From the NCBI GenBank assembly GCA_041874725.1, contig CP097466.1, forward strand, positions 3,472,001-3,536,000: DNA of 64,000 bases, read 5' to 3'. Below the pieces are notes generated by a model. It was given only the letters and a program-made list of their open reading frames with translations, was not told the origin of the DNA and ran no database searches. Below, one piece after another: positions 17,942 to 26,865 of this stretch (its first letter is position 1; every line of letters begins with the position of its first letter). The DNA is from Duganella sp. BuS-21. GTDB taxonomy: Bacteria > Pseudomonadota > Gammaproteobacteria > Burkholderiales > Burkholderiaceae_D. Both the position numbers and the translations under genes were made by a program.

Positions 17942-18925
17942 ATGGAAGCATTGGTACTGGGCGCTACGGGCGGCATCGGCGGCGAAGTCGCGCGTTTGCT
18001 GGTGGCGCGCGGCTGGCGTGTGAAGGCTTTGCACCGCTCGCAAACGCGCGGCGACGGACTGGAATGGATCACCGGCGACGCCATGAACCGCGACGACGTG
18101 GTGCGCGCGGCGGCCGGCGTGCAGCTGATCGTGCATGCGGTGAATCCGCCGGGGTATCGCAACTGGGGCAGCCTGGTGCTGCCGATGGTTGACAACACGA
18201 TAGCCGCCGCGCGGGCGTCGGGTGCGCGCATCCTGCTGCCGGGGACCGTCTACAACTTTGGACCGGACGCCTTCCCGCATATCCACGAGGATGCGCCGCA
18301 ACGTCCCGTCACGCGCAAAGGCGCGATCCGCGTCGAGATGGAGCGGCGCCTGGAGGCGAGCGGCATGCCGGTGCTGATTGTGCGTGCCGGCGATTTCTTC
18401 GGCCCGAAGGCCGGCAACAGCTGGTTCGCGCAGGGCCTGGTCAAGCCGGGCGTGCCGCTGAAGGCGATCAGCAATCCATCGGCGCCGGGCGTCGGTCATC
18501 AATGGGCCTACTTGCCAGACGTGGCGGAGACCATGGTGCGCTTGGTCGAGCGAGGAGACGCATTGCCGCTGTTTGCCAGCTATCAGATGCAAGGTCATTG
18601 GGATGCGGACGGTACGCAAATGGTCGCCGCCATTGCGCAGGCGGCCGGCAAGCCAGCGTTGCGCCCGAGCGCCTTCCCCTGGTGGCTGACATTTGTGGCT
18701 GCGCCGTTTGTGCCGGTGTTCCGGGAATTGCGCGAGATGCGCTATTTGTGGCGCCAGCCCGTGCGCATGTCGAATGCGCGCCTGCTGGCGACACTGGGCG
18801 TCGAGCCGCATACGCCGCTTGACGCCGCAGTCCGCCGCACGCTGGAAGGCTTGGGCTGCCTAGACCTGACCGAAGGCGAGCTTGGCCAGCCCGGCGATGG
18901 CGAGCGTGCCGGCTATGGCGGCTAA
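17942..18925 (+). CDS. NAD(P)-dependent epimerase/oxidoreductase (extended SDR, NmrA-like)
   Basis: A 327-residue Rossmann-fold protein beginning MEALVLGATGGIGGEVARLL, with the GxxGxxG nucleotide motif. RSQTRGDGLEWITGDAMN follows the pattern of atypical or extended SDRs. A catalytic YxxxK is not clear; the expected spot reads TVYNFGP. It may therefore be a reductase-like or regulatory member. I chose 17942 because GGGGAG lies upstream. Its last 66 bases overlap the convergent DUF3325 gene, which is a long overlap for unrelated genes. The substrate is unknown. Confidence 0.8.
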   Translation: MEALVLGATGGIGGEVARLLVARGWRVKALHRSQTRGDGLEWITGDAMNRDDVVRAAAGVQLIVHAVNPPGYRNWGSLVLPMVDNTIAAARASGARILLPGTVYNFGPDAFPHIHEDAPQRPVTRKGAIRVEMERRLEASGMPVLIVRAGDFFGPKAGNSWFAQGLVKPGVPLKAISNPSAPGVGHQWAYLPDVAETMVRLVERGDALPLFASYQMQGHWDADGTQMVAAIAQAAGKPALRPSAFPWWLTFVAAPFVPVFRELREMRYLWRQPVRMSNARLLATLGVEPHTPLDAAVRRTLEGLGCLDLTEGELGQPGDGERAGYGG

Positions 18926-19216
18926 TGGCGCCACCCAACGCGGCCAGTGAGGCAGCAGCAAGGCCGGTGACAGCGCGCCGATGGTGAGCATGCCTAGCCA
19001 TGCGACGAAGCCGGCGCCAGGTCCCCACAGTAGCACGCAAGGCAGCATGCCGAGCGCCAGCAGCAGCGCTCCGGCCACGCGCAACCGGGTGCGCCGGCGG
19101 TGCGGCGTGTCGCAGCCGTACACCTGGCGGTGATGGCGGTCTATTGCCAACGACAGCGCCGTCATGCCGGCATGGCACAGCGCCGCTGCGGTCAATACGA
19201 TGGTAGCGTAGTTCAT
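18860..19216 (-). CDS. DUF3325 membrane protein of the siderophore-uptake operon
   Basis: A 118-residue protein with about four helices. DUF3325 proteins commonly end operons that hold a TonB receptor and a PepSY reductase-like protein, as here. The ATG at 19216 comes two bases after the PepSY stop. The longer reading upstream overlaps the PepSY gene and is a shadow. Function is not known; a part in ferric-siderophore reduction or export across the inner membrane is inferred from context. Its 3' end overlaps the epimerase gene. Confidence 0.75.
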   Translation of the reverse strand: MNYATIVLTAAALCHAGMTALSLAIDRHHRQVYGCDTPHRRRTRLRVAGALLLALGMLPCVLLWGPGAGFVAWLGMLTIGALSPALLLPHWPRWVAPLAAIAGTLAIAGLAKLAFGQV

Positions 19217-19218
19217 CG

Positions 19219-20988
19219 TCAAGCGACCTTTCCGGCGACGTGCTGGTTTGCCGGCTTGCGCTGGCCGATGCGCAGCGCGGCCACCGCCAGCAGCACGCCC
19301 ATGACGATGGACGTCAGTTCCACAGCGGCGCGCTCGATATCGCGCTGCGCCAGATAGCCCAGCACCTGCTGCCCGGTGGTGGCCAGGTTCAGCACCGGCA
19401 GCAGCACGCATAGCGCAGCGGCCGCGCATAGCTGTTCGCGCCAGGCTTGCAGGGTTGGCCGCAAGGCGGCGTGCAGCAGCGCGGCGAGCCACACGCCGAA
19501 GAATGCGGACACCTCCCATTCATGACGTTCCGGCAGCGCCAGCGGCAGCAGGCGGTTGGACCACAGGAAGCCGACGCACGCCAGCGACAGCCCGGCGATA
19601 CCGGCCACATTCAGCACATCGATCGCCCGGTAGACGCGCGGCGTGGCGCGGCCGAATTCGTTCAGCGATTTCTGGCGGCGCTTGACCATGAACAGGACCG
19701 CGCCGGTCGCCATCATCGCCGATCCGGCGATGCCGGCCACGAAGTAGATCCATCGGATCACCGCGCCGGCAAAGTGCAGGCGATGCAGTTCGTCCAGCGT
19801 GGCCATGGTGGCGCGCGCGCCGTTGGGCGGTGCGCGGTGCGGCATGTCGGTCTCCAGCAGTGCGCCGCTGACGCCGTCGAACTTCATCACACCGCGCTTG
19901 CTCAGTAGATTGCCTTCTTGTGTCTCGGGCGAGGTGCTGCTAAAGACCTGCACCGTCAGCGCCGCATCGCCGGGATGGTTGACCACTACTGCGAAGGCAG
20001 GTGTGTGGAAGGTCGCCTCGGCCAGCCGCACCAGCGGCTCCAGGGCGGTCAACACACCTGGCCGGCCGGACGGTTTGTTTTCCGGCCCGAACTCACGCAA
20101 GTGCGCCGGCTCGCCGGTGCGCAGCTCCTGCGCCCACGCCACCGCCGGCATGTAGGTGCTCCAGCTGATCGCCAGCCCGCTGTACACAATCATGAACAGG
20201 AAGGGCAGCGTCAGCACGCCGGCCAGGTTGTGCGCATCCAGCCACGAGCGCTGCCCCTTGGCGGGACGGAAGGTGAAGAAGTCCTGGAAGATGCGTTTGT
20301 GGGTGATGACGCCCGAGATCAACGCCACCAGCATGGCCGCCGACGCCGCGCCGACGATCCACAGGCCAGCCGTCCCGGCATGCAGCGCATGATGGAACTC
20401 GACGAAGTGCATGCCCCCCAGCGTGTCGCGGACAGCGTTCGCTGCCTCCGGCACGGCTGCGCCGGTGACCGTGGACAGGTGGGCATCCTCGTAAAATCCT
20501 TTGGCGTTCAGCCAGAAGACCTGGAATTCATCTTCGCCCGGTCGCGGCCACAGCTCCCACATTTTGCTGTTGGCGGCATGCTGCTCCAGGTAGCGCAAGC
20601 CGTGCTTGAGCTGGAGCGCGTGATCCAGCGGCTCGGTGAAGCGCGCGTCCACATGCTCCTGCGCTTGCTCCGGCCGCATCCAGTCCGAGATGGGATGAAC
20701 AAACACGCTCAACGTCCCGGTCAGAAAGATGGCGAATCCCAGCCAGCAGACCCATAGTCCGGCCCAGGTATGCAGCCACGCCATGCGCTGCCGCAGGCCG
20801 TTGGCCGCTACGCCTGCGCCGCTGCGGGTGCCGAACGCCCACGCGACAAAGGGCGCGTACAGGGCCAGGCCGAGCAGGGCCCCGCCCAGCATGGCATTGC
20901 TGCCGGGGCCATTCACGGTCGACAGCAGCACCGCGCCGAGCGAGGCAAACACGTAGGCCCCGACGATAATCAATGCAATGCGTTTCAT
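19219..20988 (-). CDS. PepSY-associated membrane protein with a fused DUF3649-like N-terminus
   Basis: A 589-residue inner-membrane protein. Residues 1-60 (two helices, RIALIIVGAYVFASLGAVLL) look like DUF3649, a small protein usually encoded on its own just before PepSY in these operons. From about residue 67 (RQRMAWLHTWAGLWVCWLG) the PepSY_TM family follows, with HALHAGTAGLWIVG and LDAHNLAGVLTLPFLF carrying histidines that may bind haem. This family includes siderophore-iron reductases such as FoxB and PiuB. It sits between the TonB receptor and DUF3325, with one base to the receptor stop. The fusion is inferred from the sequence. Confidence 0.82.
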   Translation of the reverse strand: MKRIALIIVGAYVFASLGAVLLSTVNGPGSNAMLGGALLGLALYAPFVAWAFGTRSGAGVAANGLRQRMAWLHTWAGLWVCWLGFAIFLTGTLSVFVHPISDWMRPEQAQEHVDARFTEPLDHALQLKHGLRYLEQHAANSKMWELWPRPGEDEFQVFWLNAKGFYEDAHLSTVTGAAVPEAANAVRDTLGGMHFVEFHHALHAGTAGLWIVGAASAAMLVALISGVITHKRIFQDFFTFRPAKGQRSWLDAHNLAGVLTLPFLFMIVYSGLAISWSTYMPAVAWAQELRTGEPAHLREFGPENKPSGRPGVLTALEPLVRLAEATFHTPAFAVVVNHPGDAALTVQVFSSTSPETQEGNLLSKRGVMKFDGVSGALLETDMPHRAPPNGARATMATLDELHRLHFAGAVIRWIYFVAGIAGSAMMATGAVLFMVKRRQKSLNEFGRATPRVYRAIDVLNVAGIAGLSLACVGFLWSNRLLPLALPERHEWEVSAFFGVWLAALLHAALRPTLQAWREQLCAAAALCVLLPVLNLATTGQQVLGYLAQRDIERAAVELTSIVMGVLLAVAALRIGQRKPANQHVAGKVA

Positions 20989-20989
20989 A

Positions 20990-23455
20990 TCAACGGAAGC
21001 GGTAGTTCAGCGACGCCATGACGTTGCGCGGCTCGCCGTAGTAATTGCCCCAGCCGGACGAATAGTACTGCTTGTCCAACAGGTTGTTCACGTTGAGCGT
21101 GACCGACAGTTCCTTGTTGAAGCGGTAGCGCGCCATCAAGGCCACCAGCGCGTAGCTGTTCTGCGTGAAGCGCGCGCCGGTCGGGCTGGCGCCGTCCTGG
21201 TAGACGTCGCCCTGCCAGTTGACGCCACCGCCGATGGTCAGGCCACGGCCGACATCGGCCAAGGCATAGCTGGTCCACAGCTTGAAGTTGTTGAGCGGCT
21301 GGTTGGTTTGCAGGCGCTTGCCTTGCTGGTCCTCGATGCGCGAATGGGCGTAGCCGGCCGTAAGCTGCCAGCCTTGCCGGAGCTGGCCCGATACCTCCAG
21401 CTCGAATCCCTTGGCGGTTGCGCCCTTGACGGTGTGGTAGGCGTTGGAGCCGTCGGGCAGCACCAGCTGGTCCGAGTCCATCTCCGCCAGATTGTCCTGC
21501 CGCATGTGGAACAGCGAGACGCTGGCGCTCAGCAAACCGTCCAGCAGATCGCCCTTGACGCCCACCTCGGCGTTCTTGCCCTCCAGCGGATCGATCACGC
21601 GGTTATTGCGGTCGCGGTAGGTCTGCGGCGAGAAGATGCCGGTGTAGCTGGCGTAGCTGGACCACTGAGGATTAATGGTATAGACCACGCCCGCATACGG
21701 CGTGATCTTGCCGTTCTTTTCAAATTCGTCGGTGACGGTGGGCGAGCCCCAGGTGACGCTTTCCGTGGTGCGCTTCCAGTTGGCGACGCGCGTCCCCAGG
21801 ATCACCGACAGGTCGTCGGCCGGTCGCAGACGCAGCGAGCCATAGCCGGCCAGTTGCTTTTCCTTCTCGGTGTAGCTGCCCTTGATGGTGCCGACATAGT
21901 TGGGCGTTGGGGAATTGCCGTTCCAGTTGAAGAAGTTCGGCACGGTGGCATCGTAGCCAGCCAGTATCCAGGCCGGGTAGCTCGGACCGGTGTTCTTCAT
22001 GTCCGAGGCGCTCATGCCGACGACTAGTTCGTGCTGGCGGCCGAACGCTTCGAACGGACCGCTGGCAAAGGCGTCCAGCGAGAATTGTTCCGGCTTGCTG
22101 TCCCATTTGGTCTGCCACAGCGATAGTCCGGCGCCGGACTGCTTGTCCAACTCACCACGCGCGGCGTAACCCTGTACCGCGTCGTACTGGTTGGCCGCGT
22201 AGTTGACGGCGACCTTGGCGCTCCAGTCGTTGGCGAAGTAGTGCTCCAGCGTGGCGAAGGCCAGGCTTTGCTTGCGGATGTAGTAGCTGGAGCTGGAGGC
22301 GCTGTTGATCGAACGCGGGAAATCGGTCTTGCTGCCGTCGCTGTAATAGGCGGCGAAGCCCCGGCTGGCGCCGTCCAGCTGTTCGTTCTGGTAGCTGAAG
22401 CCTGCGCTCAGCAGCGTCGATGGCGCCAGGTCGGCTTCCACGATGGTGTAGAACAGCTGCTTGTCCTGGTGGTAGCGGTCGACGTAGGAATCGGCGTTCT
22501 GCTGCGCCACCACCACGCGGCCGCGTAGGTGTTTGTCTTCGCTCAGCGGGGCCGAGAGGTCGGCCTGGGCGCGGTACTTGTCCCAGCGGCCGGCCTGCAT
22601 TTCGGCTTCGGCGCGCAGCTCGCGGGTAGGGCGCTTGCGCACCAGGTTCACGGCGGCTGCCGGGCTGCCGATGCCGCCCATCAGGCCGGCCGCGCCGCGT
22701 ACCACTTCGATGCGTTCATAGATGCTGGCATCGAAGCCGGCCGGTTCCACCAGTTTTGTGGTGGGAATACCGTCGAACATATAGGTGTCGATGGCGAAGC
22801 CGCGCGAGAACATCTGATCGAGTTCGCGGCTGGCGGACGAATGTTCAAGCGTGATGCCGGTGGTCTGGCCGACCACGTCCTGCAGCGTTTCCAGTCGCTG
22901 GTCTTCGATGCGTTGGCGGTTCATGACGCTGACGGCTTGCGGCGTGTCGCGGATCGACAATTCCAGCCCGGTGGCGCCGCTGCTGCGGGTTTGGCCTGGA
23001 GCGCCATCTGTCACGCCGTGCACTTCCACCTGCGCCAACGTTGCGGTTGTCGGTGCCGCCGCGCTGGACGATAACTGGGTGCTGCCGTGGAGCGCCGCGG
23101 CTTTTTGCAGGGTCAGCGTGCCGTCGGTGCGGGCGACCAGCGCCAGGCCGGTACCGGTCAGCAGCTGCTCCAGCGCCGCGCGTGGCGTGTAGCTGCCTTG
23201 CAGCGCGGGGCTGGTCAGGCCCTCGGTCAGGGCGGGATCGAAGGCGAGCGCGATGCCAGCGCCGACGGCGACGCCGGATAGCGTGCGGCCCAGCGGGCCA
23301 GGCGCCAGTTGATAGGTTTGCGGTGCGGCGGCAGACGCTTCGGCCGCCATGGCAGGCATGACGGCTTGTCCTGCGGCCAGGGTCATGCTGAACAGGGCGA
23401 TGCGGACGGCGCGCGACAAACGGCGCTCGGACGAAGTAGGGCGGATAATCGGCAT
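20990..23455 (-). CDS. TonB-dependent ferric-siderophore receptor with signalling domain
   Basis: An 821-residue outer-membrane receptor. After a signal peptide (to about residue 38) there is a STN signalling domain (YQLAPGPLGRTLSGVAVGAG and SYTPRAALEQLLTGTGL), as in FecA/FpvA transducers. A plug follows (IRDTPQAVSVMNRQRIEDQ) and a 22-strand barrel ending in LNYRFR. FIYERIEVVRGAAGLM-type plug residues are visible. The STN domain and the adjacent fecR and fecI-like genes indicate cell-surface signalling: substrate binding passes to FecR, which frees FecI. I chose the ATG at 23455 because the signal peptide starts there; the longer frame runs back through the fecR gene. The siderophore is unknown; it resembles hydroxamate or ferrichrome-type receptors. 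Confidence 0.92.
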   Translation of the reverse strand: MPIIRPTSSERRLSRAVRIALFSMTLAAGQAVMPAMAAEASAAAPQTYQLAPGPLGRTLSGVAVGAGIALAFDPALTEGLTSPALQGSYTPRAALEQLLTGTGLALVARTDGTLTLQKAAALHGSTQLSSSAAAPTTATLAQVEVHGVTDGAPGQTRSSGATGLELSIRDTPQAVSVMNRQRIEDQRLETLQDVVGQTTGITLEHSSASRELDQMFSRGFAIDTYMFDGIPTTKLVEPAGFDASIYERIEVVRGAAGLMGGIGSPAAAVNLVRKRPTRELRAEAEMQAGRWDKYRAQADLSAPLSEDKHLRGRVVVAQQNADSYVDRYHQDKQLFYTIVEADLAPSTLLSAGFSYQNEQLDGASRGFAAYYSDGSKTDFPRSINSASSSSYYIRKQSLAFATLEHYFANDWSAKVAVNYAANQYDAVQGYAARGELDKQSGAGLSLWQTKWDSKPEQFSLDAFASGPFEAFGRQHELVVGMSASDMKNTGPSYPAWILAGYDATVPNFFNWNGNSPTPNYVGTIKGSYTEKEKQLAGYGSLRLRPADDLSVILGTRVANWKRTTESVTWGSPTVTDEFEKNGKITPYAGVVYTINPQWSSYASYTGIFSPQTYRDRNNRVIDPLEGKNAEVGVKGDLLDGLLSASVSLFHMRQDNLAEMDSDQLVLPDGSNAYHTVKGATAKGFELEVSGQLRQGWQLTAGYAHSRIEDQQGKRLQTNQPLNNFKLWTSYALADVGRGLTIGGGVNWQGDVYQDGASPTGARFTQNSYALVALMARYRFNKELSVTLNVNNLLDKQYYSSGWGNYYGEPRNVMASLNYRFR

Positions 23456-23535
23456 TGAGGAGACTCTCTTTAAATGAATTCTGTCTCTATGCCAGCCGGG
23501 ACGAAAAAAAGTATCAGCAAAAACAAAAAAATATT

Positions 23536-24546
23536 TTAGCGGCGCGGCACCAGCGTAATCCAGTAGCCGCGCAGGCGCTGCACGGCGTCGACCGGATAGG
23601 TGGACACCAGCATGTCCAGCGTGCGTTCGCGGTCGGCGATGGGGAAGGCGCCGGAGACGCGCAACGCCGCCAACGCCGGGTCGACGCGCACCAGCCCGTG
23701 GCGGTAGCGCGACAGCTCGGCCACCAGTTCGTCCAGCCGCATCTGGTCGGCCAGCAGCATGCCGGTGGTCCATGCGGTTTTTGCCGGATCGACGGCGCGC
23801 ACCGGCGCAATGTGGCGCGCGTTGAAGCGGGTCTGACTGCCCGATTCGACCACTAGTGCAGGGTCGGCAATGTCGGCGCCGGCAAGCGTGATGCGCACCG
23901 CGCCTTCCAGCACCGCCAGGTCGGTGCTGCCGTCGTGGCAGCGCACACTGAACACAGTGCCCAGCGGCTGCATCGTGCCTTCGACGGTGCGCACCCGCAG
24001 CGGTCGCGGGTCGTGGACATGACTGCTGCGCACCAGCATCTCGCCGTTGCGCAGCACGATCAGGCGGTCATGGTCGGTGAATCGCACATCGATGGCGCTG
24101 GCGGTGTTGAGCGTAACGCTGGTGCCGTCTGCCAACGTGAGCACGCGGCGCTCACCGACAGCGGTGTGGATTCCACCGGCCCACGGCTGGGATTCCGCAT
24201 AGCGCCACGCGCCCCAGCCGACGGGCACGGTCAGCATCAACGCGGCGATGCGGGTGATGGCGGCGCGGCGCGCGGCATCCGGTTTGCGGGTCAGGACCGG
24301 CATCGCCAGCTCGGACGGCAGCGTGTCCAGTTTGGCCATCAATTGCTGCGCGCGGTCCCATGCCATGGCGTTCTGCGGATCGCTGACGCGCCATTGCTCG
24401 CAGGCGGCGCGGTCTGCGCTGGAGGCGCCATTCTGCAGCCGCACCAGCCATTCCGCCGCCTGTTCCAGCGCCTGATGCGAGACGCGCGCGCGCACGCTCA
24501 CGTTCACGCTCACGTTCACGCGCAGGACTCCATCACCAGCAGGCAT
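23536..24546 (-). CDS. fecR: FecR-like anti-sigma factor / signal transducer
   Basis: A 336-residue protein. The cytoplasmic N-terminal part carries the FecR N-terminal domain (AAEWLVRLQNG and CEQWRVSDPQNAMAWDRAQQL, about residues 30-70). One helix is near residue 97, and the periplasmic FecR domain has GERRVLTLADGTSVTLNTAS. It holds the adjacent ECF sigma factor and responds to the STN domain of the receptor. Its first codons overlap the fecI stop by about 31 bases. They include a tandem repeat that encodes VNVSVNVSV, which is not a normal part of the family. Confidence 0.9.
   Translation of the reverse strand: MPAGDGVLRVNVSVNVSVRARVSHQALEQAAEWLVRLQNGASSADRAACEQWRVSDPQNAMAWDRAQQLMAKLDTLPSELAMPVLTRKPDAARRAAITRIAALMLTVPVGWGAWRYAESQPWAGGIHTAVGERRVLTLADGTSVTLNTASAIDVRFTDHDRLIVLRNGEMLVRSSHVHDPRPLRVRTVEGTMQPLGTVFSVRCHDGSTDLAVLEGAVRITLAGADIADPALVVESGSQTRFNARHIAPVRAVDPAKTAWTTGMLLADQMRLDELVAELSRYRHGLVRVDPALAALRVSGAFPIADRERTLDMLVSTYPVDAVQRLRGYWITLVPRR
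24493..24520. repeat. 12-base tandem repeat across the fecI stop and fecR N-terminus
   Basis: The unit CACGCTCACGTT is present twice with a further CACG, giving about 2.3 copies; it can also be read as hexamers. It encodes Val-Asn-Val-Ser repeats near the FecR start and contains the TGA stop of fecI at 24516-24518. Changes by a whole unit would keep the FecR frame. Confidence 0.6.
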
Positions 24547-25025
24547 TGCAGGAAGGCCTGCTTCATATAACGTTTTATGGTGATCAGGGAGAGGCCGAGA
24601 TGCAGCGCGATGTCCGCATAGCCCATGCCGTCGAGCTGCGACATCAGGAAGGCTTGTTTGACTTTGGATGGCAGCGCATCGAGCATGGCGTCGATTTCGT
24701 GCAGGGTTTCCAGCACCAGCAGGCGCTGTTCCGGCGAAACGGCAGTCGGTTCGGGCAAGGCGGCCAGCGCTTCCAGATAGGCGCGCTCCAGCGACTGGCG
24801 CTGATACCAGTTGACCAATACACCTTTGGCGACAGTGGTGAGATAAGCGCGCGGCTCGCTCAGCGCCGCCAGATCGCTACGGCCCAGGATACGGGTGAAG
24901 GTATCCTGGGCCAGATCGTCCGCATCATGAGCGTTGCCCAGCTTCGCCCACAGCCAGCGGTGAAGCCAGGAGTGATGATTGCTGTAGAGGGCAATGAAGT
25001 GTGGATGCGAAGCGGCAGCTGTCAT
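24516..25025 (-). CDS. fecI: FecI-like ECF sigma factor
   Basis: A 169-residue sigma-70 family protein with region 2 (AKLGNAHDADDLAQDTFTRI) and region 4 (VKQAFLMSQLDGMGYADIALHLGLS). It belongs to the iron-responsive ECF group that switches on the adjacent TonB receptor. It is the first gene of a minus-strand operon running to 18860. A Fur-type box lies directly upstream, so expression should be repressed when iron is plentiful. The ATG at 25025 is the natural start, with region 2 following soon after. Confidence 0.92.
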   Translation of the reverse strand: MTAAASHPHFIALYSNHHSWLHRWLWAKLGNAHDADDLAQDTFTRILGRSDLAALSEPRAYLTTVAKGVLVNWYQRQSLERAYLEALAALPEPTAVSPEQRLLVLETLHEIDAMLDALPSKVKQAFLMSQLDGMGYADIALHLGLSLITIKRYMKQAFLQCLLVMESCA

Positions 25026-25029
25026 TTGT

Positions 25030-25052
25030 GAGAATAAGAATGATTCTCATTC
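25030..25052 (-). promoter_or_regulatory. Fur box upstream of the fecI operon
   Basis: The stretch from 25032 to 25050 reads GAATAAGAATGATTCTCAT, close to the 19-base Fur consensus with GATAAT-type hexamers. It begins only about 5 bases upstream of the fecI start codon, so repressor binding would cover the translation start and the nearby promoter. Confidence 0.75.
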
Positions 25053-25100
25053 ATTCTACAGCAGGCCGACAGCCGCCGCAAGCCACCCACACCGCACAAA

Positions 25101-25916
25101 TTACAGGCGCGGTTCGCCGGTCTTGCTGTTGACGGCAAGGGTACGGCCCGGAGGCGTACTCATTTGCACGCGGTGTTCAACGCCGCGATAGTCATATGTC
25201 ACGTCCCAGTATTCCGGCTTTTGGTTAGCGACGTTTTCGCAGCGACGGACGTCACGCGCATAGCTGTTATTGTTGTTGTTCCGATTGGCGACATTGTTGC
25301 CCACTGCTGCACCGGCGATGGCGCCGCCGGCCGTGGCGATATCACGTCCGCTACCGCCGCCTACCTGGTGGCCAAGAATGCCGCCGATCAGCGCGCCGGC
25401 GATCACGCCGCCGGCGTTGGCGCCGCGCGAAGGCTCGTTGACCTGTTCGCGCTCAACCCAGCAGCGCTGTTCCGGCGCGCCGACCACCGCGCGCACCGAG
25501 CGCACCGGCACTTCGACGATACGCTCGCTTGGGCGGCGACGCCATTCGTAGCTGGGTTGCTGCGCCACCGGCGGCGGCGCTTCGTTGTCGTAGCGGTCGC
25601 GCGCTTTGACCGGACGCACCGACGAGATGCGGTTGTTCAGGCCCATGCCCTGCAGCGTTTCATAGCTGCCGCGACGCAGCACCATGCATTGGCCGCGGAA
25701 GTTGGCGTCTTCGCAGACTTCCCATTGGCCGCGATCGATCACCACCGAGGAGGCGCGGTCGTTGAAGCCATTGCGCGAGAGGTCGCGTACTTGGCCGTTG
25801 GCGGTGTAGGCGCGGCCGCGCCAGCCATCCGCTTCATAGAATGTGATTTGTGCGTAGGCCTGGGTAGCCATGCCCATGGCGGCTGCGGCCACGGCGAGTT
25901 TGATCGTATTGTTCAT
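25101..25916 (-). CDS. Beta/gamma-crystallin-like protein with glycine-zipper 2TM domain
   Basis: A 271-residue secreted protein with a signal peptide (MNNTIKLAVAAAAMGMATQAYA). Residues about 22-105 form a beta/gamma-crystallin-like domain (ITFYEADGWRGRAY, GQWEVCEDANFRGQCMVL). Residues about 175-220 form a glycine zipper of the 17 kDa surface-antigen type (GGVIAGALIGGILGHQVGGG), followed by a run of asparagines. The combination is common in Oxalobacteraceae and Xanthomonadaceae; a role in envelope integrity is likely but not proven. CAGGAG precedes the ATG at 25916. Confidence 0.8.
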   Translation of the reverse strand: MNNTIKLAVAAAAMGMATQAYAQITFYEADGWRGRAYTANGQVRDLSRNGFNDRASSVVIDRGQWEVCEDANFRGQCMVLRRGSYETLQGMGLNNRISSVRPVKARDRYDNEAPPPVAQQPSYEWRRRPSERIVEVPVRSVRAVVGAPEQRCWVEREQVNEPSRGANAGGVIAGALIGGILGHQVGGGSGRDIATAGGAIAGAAVGNNVANRNNNNNSYARDVRRCENVANQKPEYWDVTYDYRGVEHRVQMSTPPGRTLAVNSKTGEPRL

Positions 25917-25994
25917 TGTCTTCTCCTGATTGGATGAGGCTCGACTATGAACGCTTTTGCCGGGGGGCTCTGTACGCTTCCGCACTAAGCTAAG

Positions 25995-26453
25995 TCAGGG
26001 TTCGACCGAATAGGTGCGCTTCAGGCAGCGCAGCACGAAGGTGGAGCGGCTGTGTTTGAGGCCGGGCAGTTTATACAGCTTCTTGCGCAGGAATTCCTCA
26101 TAGCCTGCCGTGCCGGCGACGGCCACCTTGATCAGGTAGTCGTAGTCGCCGGTGAGCAGGTAGGCTTCCATCACTTCCGGCAGTGTGGCCAGGGCCTGGC
26201 CGAATTTTTCGAAGATGTCGTCGTCGTGCCGGTCCAGGGTCACCTCGATGATGACGGTGTCCGGATAACCGAGCGCGCTCTGGCTGAGCAGCGCCGTGTA
26301 GCCCTCGATCATGCCGCCTTCCTCCAGCGCGCGCACGCGGTTCCAGCACGGCGTGGTGGACAGACCGACCTTGTCGGCCAGTTTGGTGTTGCTCAATCGG
26401 CCGTCGTTGCGCAATTCGCGCAGGATGCGGCGATCCAGTTCGTCGATTTCCAT
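25995..26453 (-). CDS. Lrp/AsnC-family transcriptional regulator
   Basis: A 152-residue regulator with an N-terminal helix-turn-helix (RLSNTKLADKVGLSTTPCWNRVRALE) and a C-terminal RAM ligand domain (VMEAYLLTGDYDYLIKVAV). Proteins of this type sense amino acids and act as octamers. Length is typical. It is divergent from the small gene at 26572. No target is evident nearby. Confidence 0.9.
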   Translation of the reverse strand: MEIDELDRRILRELRNDGRLSNTKLADKVGLSTTPCWNRVRALEEGGMIEGYTALLSQSALGYPDTVIIEVTLDRHDDDIFEKFGQALATLPEVMEAYLLTGDYDYLIKVAVAGTAGYEEFLRKKLYKLPGLKHSRSTFVLRCLKRTYSVEP

Positions 26454-26571
26454 AGGTATCCAGATAAATATTCCGCATATTTTACATTGGGTAGAAGCTT
26501 ATGCTGCAAATCGATGGAATTGATGGAAATCCAGGAAGCCTATTTTCCGGCTTCCCGGCTATGCTAAGAAC

Positions 26572-26865
26572 ATGGATACCACACAAAAAAGCTACCGATT
26601 CTGCATCGAGCCCGATGCGCCCATCGCCACGCTGGAGGCGGCGTTGCAGGTGGTGCGTCGTCTGGATATTGAGTTGCGCGCCTTGCGCACCAGCGCCACC
26701 GCGTTGGGCATGGAAGTGCAGATGCGCCTTGCCGCGCCGGAGGAAGATATTCTTACACTATGCCGCATGCGCCTGCATAACCTGATCGGCGTGATGCCGA
26801 TCAGGGAGATGCCAACTCTGGTCGTAAACAATCAGCGCTATCAGGCTGCAAATCAGGCGACGTAG
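26572..26865 (+). CDS. Small ACT-like protein of unknown function
   Basis: A 97-residue protein (MDTTQKSYRFCIEPDAPIA). Its secondary structure (a strand, then a helix around EAALQVVRRLDIELRAL, then strands) is consistent with an ACT-like fold, similar in size to IlvM-type subunits, though no catalytic partner is nearby. It lies divergent from the Lrp regulator, which could control it. The last 13 bases overlap the convergent permease gene. I do not recognise a family with confidence. Confidence 0.5.
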   Translation: MDTTQKSYRFCIEPDAPIATLEAALQVVRRLDIELRALRTSATALGMEVQMRLAAPEEDILTLCRMRLHNLIGVMPIREMPTLVVNNQRYQAANQAT

